From positions 1-64,000 of the forward strand of contig JBCBXA010000003.1 in assembly GCA_039816825.1 (NCBI GenBank): a stretch of DNA of 64,000 bases, written 5' to 3'. Positions within the stretch are counted from its first letter, which is position 1, and each line of letters opens with the position of its first letter. The translations under genes and the position numbers were made by a program. The stretch is from JBCBXA01 sp039816825. Lineage in GTDB: Bacteria > Pseudomonadota > Alphaproteobacteria > Rhizobiales > Rhizobiaceae. Under the pieces are notes generated by a model. That model saw only the letters and a list, made by a program, of their open reading frames with translations, ran no database searches and was not told where the DNA came from. This document shows positions 27,538 through 35,538 of the stretch, piece by piece.

Positions 27538-30195
27538 ATGAGCGAGGGGGCAGAGCAAGCAAGCATCCGCACCACCTGCCCCTATTGCGGTGTCGGGTGC
27601 GGAGTGATCGCCCACCCGGATGGTAAAGGCGGCGCGGCCATAGTTGGTGACGATGAACATCCGGCGAATTTCGGTCGGCTGTGCTCCAAGGGTTCGGCCT
27701 TGGGCGAGACCCTCGGCCTCGATGATCGCCTGCTTTACCCGGAAGTGAATGGCGAACGGACCAGCTGGGACAATGCACTTGACCTTGTGGCGGAGCGCTT
27801 CTCGTCGACCATCGCGCAGCACGGGCCCGACTCGGTAGCCTTCTACGTCTCAGGCCAGATCCTGACTGAGGATTATTACGTGGCCAACAAGCTGATGAAG
27901 GGCTTCATTGGCTCCGCCAACATCGACACCAATTCGCGGCTCTGCATGGCCTCATCGGTGGCGGGCCATAGGCGGGCGTTCGGCACCGATACAGTACCCG
28001 GATGCTACGAAGACCTTGAGCTCGCTGACGTCATCGTGCTCGTCGGCTCCAACATGCTTTGGTGCCACCCGGTGCTTTATCAGCGCATCGCCGCGGCCAA
28101 GGCGGAGCGGCCCGAGATGCGCGTCGTGCTGGTGGACCCTCGCCGCACGAAGACCGCTGATCTGGCCGACATGCATCTTGCTTTGGCACCCGATAGCGAC
28201 ACGGCGCTGTTCAATGGTTTGCTGAAGTACCTGGCCGATAACGGGCGCGTCGACAAAGCGTATATCGATCAACACACAACAGGGTTTGATGCCGCGCTGG
28301 CTGAAGGGCTGGATCGCCAGTCCGTCAGCCAGGCCACCGGCCTGCCGCCGTCTCAGATCGAGGAGTTCTTCGCACTCTGGTCCGGCACAGCAAAGGTGGT
28401 GACCTGCTACAGCCAGGGCGTGAACCAGTCCTTCGCCGGGACTGACAAGGTCAATGCGATTCTAAACTGCCACCTTGCGACGGGTCGTATTGGCAAGCCC
28501 GGCTGTGGCCCGCTCTCCTTGACGGGGCAACCCAACGCTATGGGAGGCAGGGAAACCGGTGGCTTGGCCAACATGCTGGCAGGCCACATGGATCTTGAGA
28601 ACCCCGAGCACCGCGACCGCGTGGCGCGCTACTGGCACGCTCCCAACCTGGTCGAAGGCGCGGGGCTCAAGGCCGTGGACATGTTCCAGGCGGTGGGCGA
28701 CGGGCGGATTAAGGCGATCTGGATCATGGGCACCAATCCGGCGGTCTCCATGCCGGATGCCGGGGCCGTCGAGGCGGCCATCGCCGCTTGCCCATTTGTG
28801 GTGGTTTCCGACGTCGTCTCGGAAACCGACACGCTGCGCCACGCCCATGTGAAACTGCCTGCGCTGGCATGGGGTGAGAAGGACGGAACGGTCACTAACT
28901 CCGAGCGCCGGATTTCACGTCAGCGAGGCTTCCTGCCAGCGCCGGGGGAAGCAAAGGCCGACTGGTGGCAATTTGCACAAGTCGGCCAACGCATGGGCTT
29001 TGCGGATGCATTCGATTGGGCCAACGCTGCTGAAGTGTTCGCCGAATATGCAGGCCTGACGGCCTTTGAGAACGAAGACCGACCAGATGCCCGCCGGGAT
29101 CTACACCTTGGTGCCGTTTCAGAAATCACCCACGCAGAATACGACGCTCTGCCTACATTCCAGTGGCCGCAGCGCGACCGCTTCGATCCGCAGAAGCAAA
29201 CCCGCTTTTTCGCCAATGGACAGTTCTACACACCCAATAAACGCGGGCGCTTCGTCGCGGTGAAACAGCCAGAGCTGGTTCAAGACAACCGGCTCTTCCG
29301 TCTGAACACTGGTCGCATACGTGACCAGTGGCACACCATGACGCGTACGACGAAGTCGGTTCGCCTGAACGCGCATCTGGCGGAGCCTTATTGCGAGATC
29401 AATCCAAAAGACGCTGCTACGATTGGCGTGAGCGATGCCGACCTGGTGCGGGTGGAAGCGAGAGGCCACGCAGTTTTAGCCCGGGTGCTGGTGAGTGAAG
29501 ACACAAGTGTTGGCGAAGTCTTTATGCCGATGCACTGGAACGATCAATTTGCGTCCGCTGCCCGCGTGGACAAGCTGGTCCCGCCCATCACTGATCCGGT
29601 CTCCGGCCAACCCGCTCTAAAATCAGCACCCGTCAGCATCACCAAAGCAGTGATGGCATGCCATGGCTTTGCGGTGAGCCAGGAGCGGCTGCCCACAGAT
29701 GGCTTGGCCTACTGGGCGACAACACCGATTGAGGGCGGCTGGCGGACCGAATTCGCACTTGCAGAGGAGCCAGCATCGCCCGACGATTTCATATCGCACC
29801 TCGCCGGCGGGCTGGTCGCCAATGACCATTCAAGAGGGTTCTGGCGCGGCGCGGAATTTGACCGGCAATCGCTGCGGAGCGCCGTCTGGCTTTCGCGAGG
29901 CCCATTAGAGGTGTCTCGCAACTGGGCGGTGTCTTTGATGAACGCTGACTTCGAGGACACCCAATCACGCTGGCGCGTGCTCGCCGGGCGCCCCGCTGCC
30001 GATGCGCCGGATGTCGGAGCCATTATTTGTTCCTGCATGGGTGTTGGCTCCATCCAGATTGCCGACGCGGTGACAGACGGCGCCTTTACCGTCGATGCGG
30101 TTGGGCACGCGTGTGGAGCTGGCACAAATTGTGGCTCTTGCCGGTCCGAAATTGCAGAAATCATCGGGGCCAATCAGCTCATCGCAGCTGAGTAA
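27538..30195 (+). CDS. nasA: Assimilatory nitrate reductase catalytic subunit
   Basis: Molybdopterin enzyme reducing nitrate to nitrite in the cytoplasm, 885 residues. The N-terminal 4Fe-4S motif CPYCGVGCG (residues 15-23) with a later LCSKG cysteine is followed by the molybdopterin domains (SNMLWCHP, QGVNQSFAGTDKVNAI, QPNAMGGRETGG) and the C-terminal dinucleotide-binding domain (GRIRDQWHTMTRT). The last 60 residues are a BFD-like 2Fe-2S domain with CSCMGVG and CGAGTNCGSC. No separate NasB reductase is encoded nearby, so the electron source is unknown. The ATG at 27538 follows the nirD stop. Confidence 0.94.
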   Translation: MSEGAEQASIRTTCPYCGVGCGVIAHPDGKGGAAIVGDDEHPANFGRLCSKGSALGETLGLDDRLLYPEVNGERTSWDNALDLVAERFSSTIAQHGPDSVAFYVSGQILTEDYYVANKLMKGFIGSANIDTNSRLCMASSVAGHRRAFGTDTVPGCYEDLELADVIVLVGSNMLWCHPVLYQRIAAAKAERPEMRVVLVDPRRTKTADLADMHLALAPDSDTALFNGLLKYLADNGRVDKAYIDQHTTGFDAALAEGLDRQSVSQATGLPPSQIEEFFALWSGTAKVVTCYSQGVNQSFAGTDKVNAILNCHLATGRIGKPGCGPLSLTGQPNAMGGRETGGLANMLAGHMDLENPEHRDRVARYWHAPNLVEGAGLKAVDMFQAVGDGRIKAIWIMGTNPAVSMPDAGAVEAAIAACPFVVVSDVVSETDTLRHAHVKLPALAWGEKDGTVTNSERRISRQRGFLPAPGEAKADWWQFAQVGQRMGFADAFDWANAAEVFAEYAGLTAFENEDRPDARRDLHLGAVSEITHAEYDALPTFQWPQRDRFDPQKQTRFFANGQFYTPNKRGRFVAVKQPELVQDNRLFRLNTGRIRDQWHTMTRTTKSVRLNAHLAEPYCEINPKDAATIGVSDADLVRVEARGHAVLARVLVSEDTSVGEVFMPMHWNDQFASAARVDKLVPPITDPVSGQPALKSAPVSITKAVMACHGFAVSQERLPTDGLAYWATTPIEGGWRTEFALAEEPASPDDFISHLAGGLVANDHSRGFWRGAEFDRQSLRSAVWLSRGPLEVSRNWAVSLMNADFEDTQSRWRVLAGRPAADAPDVGAIICSCMGVGSIQIADAVTDGAFTVDAVGHACGAGTNCGSCRSEIAEIIGANQLIAAE

Positions 30196-30272
30196 GGCCA
30201 GCAGCTGACAGCCAATTCTGGACAAGCGGGCTCCATAATCTAAAACGCCAATCCTAGGCGCACGGCTCACCC

Positions 30273-32006
30273 ATGATGTCGCGCCGCCAGACAGGAACGC
30301 GATCGATGGCGTGGGCAGTCAACACAAACGAGAACGGTGGACATACCGCAAGAACGCCGGGCTCAGCACGCGCCGGGCGCTGGCTTGTGGCCATACTGGC
30401 TTATGGCGCCGCCGCTATTTGCGCGCTGCCATTGATCGCCGTTCTGTTCGAGGCACTCTCCGGTTCCTTCGAAACCACAGCGCGGCTCGGCACATCGCTC
30501 CTGCCGGGATATGCGCTTACCACCCTGATCCTGATGATCCTGGTAGCGTGTGGAACCTTTGTGATCGGCACCGGCACCGCCTGGATGGTCACCGCCTGCG
30601 AGTTCGCAGGGCGGCGCTGGCTCGAGATCGCATTGGTCCTGCCCCTGGCCTTCCCGGCCTATGTGCTGGCTTATGCCTACACCGATTTGCTGGATCATCC
30701 CGGCCTCGTGCAGACGCAGCTCCGCGCGCTGTTTGGTTGGGGCCCGCGCGACTATTGGTTTCCCGAGGTCCGTTCCACCGGCGGTGCAGCGATCATGCTC
30801 ACACTGGTGCTCTACCCATACGTTTATCTGCTGGCGCGTGCAGGCTTTCTGCTGCAGGGGCTCGCGCCCTTCACGGTGGCGCGCAGCGTCGGCTGCCCAC
30901 CGTTTGAGGCTTTCCGCAAAGTGTCCCTGCCTCTCGTTGCACCGGCCATATCGGCGGGTGTGTTGCTGGCACTGATGGAAACGATTGCCGATTTCGGCAC
31001 GGTCGCTCATTTCGGCGTGCAAACTCTTGCCACCGGCATCTACACGACCTGGTTCACCCTCGGTGACAGGGTGGCGTCTGCGCAGATGGCGCTGAGCCTG
31101 CTGGTGATTGCTCTGCTGCTGCTCGGGCTCGAATGGTACCGCGCCCGAGGCGAAGCGGCACTGGCTCAAAGCCCAAATCGGGGCAAGTGGCCCCGCATCG
31201 AGTTGAAGGGAACCGCAGGAATGGGAGCAGCCCTCGCCTGCTTTCTGCCAGTGCTCTTCGGTGCCATCGTGCCAGTGCTGATGCTGCTCTCTCTCGCCCA
31301 ACGCTCGGAGCAAAACTGGCTGAGCGCACGCTATCTCGGTTTCATCACGAACTCCCTCACCATCGCGAGTGTGGCGGCTGTGGCAACCGTCGCAGCTGCC
31401 ATTGCGCTGAGCTACAACCGCCGGGCCCGCGCCAGCCGCCCTTCGGAAACTGCGGTGGGTTTGGCGCGTATGGGATATGCGGTGCCGGGCGGCGTGATTG
31501 CGGTGGGCCTGTTTGTTCCCATCGCCTTTGCTGAAAACTCCATCGATGCATGGATGCGGGCCAATTACGGTATCTCCACAGGCCTGTTTTTGTCGGGCTC
31601 CATCGCGCTTCTTGTGATGGCGTACATGATCCGCTTTCTCGCAGCGGCGCTTGGCGCCTGGCGCGCCGGCGAAGTGACGGTCACCCGGGATCTGGATCGG
31701 GCGGCAGCGACCTTGGGTGCCGGAACATCGACCATTCTTCGGCGCATTCACATACCGATGCTCAGCCCCGCATTGCTGACGGCTCTGCTCTTGGTCTTTG
31801 TCGACACGATCAAGGAACTCCCTGCGACCCTGATCATCCGACCTTTTGGCTGGGATACGCTGGCCGTTCAGGCCTACCGGTTAGCGGCAGACGAACGTCT
31901 GGCAGGAGCCGCCATTCCCAGCCTCATCATCGTCGCTCTTGGGCTCCTTCCAGTGATCCTCGTCTGTCGAGGCCTTCGCTCCAGCGATCAATCTACGAAC
32001 CGGTAA
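30273..32006 (+). CDS. fbpB: Ferric-iron ABC transporter permease (FbpB type)
   Basis: Inner-membrane permease of 577 residues made of two fused permease halves with about twelve helices. Each half has the ATPase-contact loop (near ARSVGCPPFEAFRKVSLP and ATLGAGTSTILRRIHIP), typical of iron(III) transporters of the AfuB/FbpB family. The binding protein and ATPase genes lie on the opposite strand just after it. The start may be the ATG at 30273 or 30276, or one at 30306; no ribosome site settles this. It follows nasA after 77 bases but belongs to another function. Confidence 0.88.
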   Translation: MMSRRQTGTRSMAWAVNTNENGGHTARTPGSARAGRWLVAILAYGAAAICALPLIAVLFEALSGSFETTARLGTSLLPGYALTTLILMILVACGTFVIGTGTAWMVTACEFAGRRWLEIALVLPLAFPAYVLAYAYTDLLDHPGLVQTQLRALFGWGPRDYWFPEVRSTGGAAIMLTLVLYPYVYLLARAGFLLQGLAPFTVARSVGCPPFEAFRKVSLPLVAPAISAGVLLALMETIADFGTVAHFGVQTLATGIYTTWFTLGDRVASAQMALSLLVIALLLLGLEWYRARGEAALAQSPNRGKWPRIELKGTAGMGAALACFLPVLFGAIVPVLMLLSLAQRSEQNWLSARYLGFITNSLTIASVAAVATVAAAIALSYNRRARASRPSETAVGLARMGYAVPGGVIAVGLFVPIAFAENSIDAWMRANYGISTGLFLSGSIALLVMAYMIRFLAAALGAWRAGEVTVTRDLDRAAATLGAGTSTILRRIHIPMLSPALLTALLLVFVDTIKELPATLIIRPFGWDTLAVQAYRLAADERLAGAAIPSLIIVALGLLPVILVCRGLRSSDQSTNR

Positions 32007-32008
32007 AG

Positions 32009-32040
32009 GAAAAGGGCGCTGCCGAAGCAACGCCCTTTCC
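32009..32040. terminator. Bidirectional terminator between fbpB and fbpA
   Basis: Arms 32011-32018 and 32031-32038 (AAAGGGCG and CGCCCTTT) pair over eight bases around a twelve-base loop. On the minus strand the stem is followed by TTTTCCTTT, so it should stop fbpA transcription well; on the plus strand the T run is only inside the stem, giving a weaker stop for fbpB. Confidence 0.7.
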
Positions 32041-32079
32041 ATACGCCTTTTGGGGGTTGGCGCCATTTGGAGGTTGGTT

Positions 32080-33114
32080 CTACTCCCAGCCGGCTTCCGC
32101 GAAGATCTTCTGAGCGGTTTCCAGGTTTTTAGCGACTGCGGAGAGGTCAACAGGGTCAGCTTCGAAAGTACCGAGTGCTTCAACCGACTCGCTGACATCG
32201 ACGCTTGCGACAACAGGGTACTCGTCATTGCCGGAAGAGAAGTACTGCTGAGCGCTGTCGGATGCCAGATACTCAAGGAACTTCATCGCATTCTCCTTGT
32301 TTGGAGAATTGGCTGCAACACCACCGCCAGAAAGGTTCACGTGGGCACCTGCGGTTTCGGTCATGCTTGGAAACACCCAACCGATGTTCTCACGCGCGTC
32401 GGCGGGCAGGCCGTCTACGGCCTTGCGGATGGCGCGGGCGAAATAATAGGTGTTGGACACGGAGATATCGCACTCGCCAGAGACGATGCCGCGTAGCTGA
32501 TCGGTGTCACCGCCCTGTGGGTCACGGGCAAAGTTGGCGACAACGCCCTTGGCCCAACCGGTGGCGGCTTCTTCACCCAAGTTCTCGATCACAGCAGAAA
32601 GAAGCGTTTGGGAGTACACGTTCGTAGACGAACGGTGGCAGACTTGGCCTTTGTATTTCGGGTCAGCCAGATCGGCGTAGGTCATGGGCGGCTCGGAAAC
32701 ATCGTTCTTGTCGTAAAAGAAGATGCGCGCGCGCTGGGAAAAGCCGAACCACTGGTTGTCGGCATCCTGAAGGTTTGCGGGAATGCGCTCTTCCAGAACA
32801 GCGGAATCGATGGATTGGAGAACACCCGCATTCTTGGCGCGCTCAAGGCGAGTGGTGTCGACCGTCAGCAGCACGTCAGCCGGGCTGTTGGCGCCTTCCG
32901 CGGCCATACGCTCGATCAGTTCATCGGCCTTACCTTCAATGCGGTTGATGGTGATGCCGGTTTGCTCGGTGAAATCCGAGTACAGGCGCTCATCGGTGTC
33001 GTAGTGACGCGAGGAGTACAGGTTCAGCTCACCTTCGGCGAAAGCAGGCGTGGCAAAAGCGGTGCTTGCCATCAGCGCCGTCAAGGCGAGTACGTGCGTG
33101 GGGGACTTGGTCAT
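32080..33114 (-). CDS. fbpA: Ferric-iron-binding periplasmic protein (FbpA type)
   Basis: Exported iron(III)-binding protein of 344 residues. The signal peptide ends ATPAFA near residue 26, followed by the family start ELNLYSSRHYDTDERLYSDF. The paired tyrosines that bind iron are in SNTYYFAR near residue 225. The start at 33114 is preferred because GGAG lies six bases before it; the longer frame would add four residues and remove that site. A 158-base gap separates it from fbpC upstream, so it may have its own promoter. Confidence 0.92.
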   Translation of the reverse strand: MTKSPTHVLALTALMASTAFATPAFAEGELNLYSSRHYDTDERLYSDFTEQTGITINRIEGKADELIERMAAEGANSPADVLLTVDTTRLERAKNAGVLQSIDSAVLEERIPANLQDADNQWFGFSQRARIFFYDKNDVSEPPMTYADLADPKYKGQVCHRSSTNVYSQTLLSAVIENLGEEAATGWAKGVVANFARDPQGGDTDQLRGIVSGECDISVSNTYYFARAIRKAVDGLPADARENIGWVFPSMTETAGAHVNLSGGGVAANSPNKENAMKFLEYLASDSAQQYFSSGNDEYPVVASVDVSESVEALGTFEADPVDLSAVAKNLETAQKIFAEAGWE

Positions 33115-33272
33115 GTCAGGCTCCATTGGGCTGGGTCAAAGGCCAGCGTTTAAAGTGGACAGGAGCGGTCCTATTAAACTCGGGCGCGGCGCTCAACGAA
33201 GATCGGCAGAAGATTAGATTGTTTCTCATCTGGGCGATGACGACTTGAACGGCCACCCAGAGATCACCCTCT

Positions 33273-34373
33273 TCAGGCGTCCAGCGAAAGCCCATCCGCC
33301 GGCAACCAACCCAGTTCGACTTCCTGGCCTGGCCCGGGCCTTTGCAGGCCCGGTGTGTTGTGCGTCTTGATGAGAAAGTCCTCATTGTCCGCAAGCCGAA
33401 CCCGCGTGTGAATAACGTCACCCATGAAGCGCGACTCTAGGACCGGCGCCTTGCGAACCAGAAGACTGTTGTCGTTGAGAAACGCTCCGAGGCGCACCCG
33501 TTCGGGCCGGATGGAGACACGGGTTTTACTGCCCACTTTCGAGAACTTGCTCTTCTGCGCCTTGATATGTGAGCCGTCAGCAAGCTGAACCGTGGCCCAG
33601 TCGGCCTCAATAGCTGTCACGGTGCCCATCAGTGAGTTGTTGTCGCCGATAAAGCTCGCCACGAAACTGTTGGCCGGCCATTCGTATAACTCCGTTGGAG
33701 AAGCCACCTGCTCCACTCGGCCTTTGTTGAACACCGCAATCGTGTCCGAAACGGTCAGCGCCTCGGACTGATCATGGGTCACGTACACAACCGTGATGCC
33801 GGTCGTGCGGGCAATGCGCTTGATCTCGAGTTGAAGCGTTTCTCTGAGCTGCTTGTCGAGCGCACCCAAGGGCTCGTCCATCAAAACAATCTTGGGATGG
33901 AACACCAGCGAACGTGCCAGGGCGACGCGCTGCTGCTGTCCGCCCGACAGCTGCGAGGGGCGTCTGTCTTCAAGACCCTCCAGATGCACGACCTTCATAA
34001 TGTCTGCCACGCGTGCCCGAACTGTTGAGCGATCCAGCTTGCGAACGGTCAGGGGGAAGGCCAAATTCTCAGACACGCTCATGTGCGGAAACAGAGCGTA
34101 ATTCTGAAACACCATTCCGATGTCTCTTTCGTGCGGCGGGACGTGGGCCACACTTTTGCCGTCCAGCCGAATGTCACCTTTTGTGGGCGTTTCAAAACCG
34201 GCCAGCATCATCAGGCTGGTGGTTTTGCCGGAGCCCGAAGGTCCAAGCATCGTAAAGAATTCTCCGGTCCCCACCGCGAGGTTGAGGTTGGAAACGACTT
34301 CCGTTGTGCCCTGGTACGCCTTGCAGACATTGTCAAAGGCGACGGCCGTGCCGGCCTTCGATAAAGTGGACAA
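33273..34373 (-). CDS. fbpC: Ferric-iron ABC transporter ATP-binding protein (FbpC type)
   Basis: ABC ATPase of 366 residues that energises iron uptake. The motifs are complete: LGPSGSGKTTS (Walker A), LSGGQQQRVALARSL (signature), IVLMDEPLGALD (Walker B) and VTHDQSEAL (switch). The last 110 residues form the TOBE-like regulatory domain of this subfamily. It begins at a TTG: no ATG occurs before Walker A, and AGGA lies six bases before the TTG at 34373. It precedes fbpA on the minus strand. Confidence 0.9.
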   Translation of the reverse strand: MSTLSKAGTAVAFDNVCKAYQGTTEVVSNLNLAVGTGEFFTMLGPSGSGKTTSLMMLAGFETPTKGDIRLDGKSVAHVPPHERDIGMVFQNYALFPHMSVSENLAFPLTVRKLDRSTVRARVADIMKVVHLEGLEDRRPSQLSGGQQQRVALARSLVFHPKIVLMDEPLGALDKQLRETLQLEIKRIARTTGITVVYVTHDQSEALTVSDTIAVFNKGRVEQVASPTELYEWPANSFVASFIGDNNSLMGTVTAIEADWATVQLADGSHIKAQKSKFSKVGSKTRVSIRPERVRLGAFLNDNSLLVRKAPVLESRFMGDVIHTRVRLADNEDFLIKTHNTPGLQRPGPGQEVELGWLPADGLSLDA

Positions 34374-34484
34374 ATTAAATCCTGATGCCTGTTTGCGCGT
34401 ACATGAGCCCTAACTCAGTAACACGCAAGAGGGCTTGGCGATCATTCAGGGATGGCCGCCCTGCACTCCAGACAGACCGAGCGT

Positions 34485-35537
34485 CTATTCAGGGAGGGGG
34501 ACGGTGGGAAACTTGGCGACGGCCGCCGCGTCAATCCGATTGGACGGTCGGACAATCGGCGCCTCGCTGTCCGGCAGTGGCACGCTTGCCACCGCAACAG
34601 GCTTGGGCGCCGTCGCGAGAGCCGGTGCTTTCGTCACTGGCTGAGCGCGGGACGTGACTTTCGGCGATAGCTTTGGTGCCTTCTGACGTGTTGGTGCTGG
34701 CAGCTTCGACAGTTGGCTGGTCTGTACTGGCTCATTGATCGGGCCTTGCGTCACGATAGGAACATCCGGCCCCACCAAATCGGACGCTGTTGAACCGGCC
34801 AGGGGTGTGCCGCTGGACCACATCGTCCCGCGCTTGGCAGTCAGAACATCAGCAGGGATGTCGAGCTCAATCTCGCGCATGAGCGCTGCGAAATGACCCG
34901 CAGACATACCCGCGCGGCATATCCGTGTTTCCAACAACACGGCCTTTGGAGCGGTTCGCAAACTTGGCCATGAAATCGCGGTACGCGCCTTGTGCGGCTG
35001 GAGATACTGCCATGCGTAGTGACACCCGCTGGAATTGGTTCCCCTCGCGTGAGCTGTCCCAAACACGCCGTAGGAATTGGTGTGTGTCGCGCTGTTGATG
35101 GCCATGGCCCGCTTCGGGAAATGCCGCTTCAGCCGCGCAGAAACGGAACGCGCGGTTGGTTTCCGCACCGCCAGAATGTTTGGCCTGTTTGCTTGCTTGC
35201 GGCCATCGGAAATCTGGATACTGACCCAATTCTCACCAAACTGACCCGGTTGCCCCTCAAGGCCAATGCGTTGCGATATGCCGTTGACGAAGCGGGTCTC
35301 AGAGACCTCGACAACATCTCCAAAGCCAACCGACGGCTGAACCAAAGCGTCCGACGCTCTCACTCGGCGAGCGATGGAGTAGTTTGAAATGTGCGGAGCT
35401 GGGGCCTCCAGATTGAGCTTGCCAACGGAGCTGGTGGTCAAAAGGTCATCGACACCGTTGGAACTGCCGGTACAACCGGCCAGCACACCGCACAGAGGCA
35501 ATATGATCGCAGAAAGACGGGTTGGAAGAGACATCAT
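34485..35537 (-). CDS. bcsN: Cellulose biosynthesis lipoprotein BcsN
   Basis: Predicted lipoprotein of 350 residues, last gene of the cellulose operon. Residues 1-24 form a lipoprotein signal with lipobox LAGC. The middle (about 40-210) resembles BcsN, a family found beside bcsA/bcsB in Hyphomicrobiales whose exact role is not established. The C-terminal 110 residues are low-complexity, rich in proline, alanine, lysine and valine, perhaps a cell-wall-spanning linker. The start at 35537 follows CCGGAG; the longer frame upstream belongs to the TPR gene, whose stop is one base away. Confidence 0.75.
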   Translation of the reverse strand: MMSLPTRLSAIILPLCGVLAGCTGSSNGVDDLLTTSSVGKLNLEAPAPHISNYSIARRVRASDALVQPSVGFGDVVEVSETRFVNGISQRIGLEGQPGQFGENWVSIQISDGRKQANRPNILAVRKPTARSVSARLKRHFPKRAMAINSATHTNSYGVFGTAHARGTNSSGCHYAWQYLQPHKARTAISWPSLRTAPKAVLLETRICRAGMSAGHFAALMREIELDIPADVLTAKRGTMWSSGTPLAGSTASDLVGPDVPIVTQGPINEPVQTSQLSKLPAPTRQKAPKLSPKVTSRAQPVTKAPALATAPKPVAVASVPLPDSEAPIVRPSNRIDAAAVAKFPTVPLPE

Positions 35538-35538
35538 G

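Noticed and set aside
30363..31751. A 462-residue frame opposite the iron permease gene
   Set aside because: Histidine-, glutamine- and arginine-rich composition with no hydrophobic core, as expected for the complement of a membrane-protein gene.
33115..33272. Possible Fur, RirA or Irr site before fbpA
   Set aside because: The AT-rich stretch with GAGAAACAATCTAATC has only partial symmetry and matches none of these consensus sites well enough to report.
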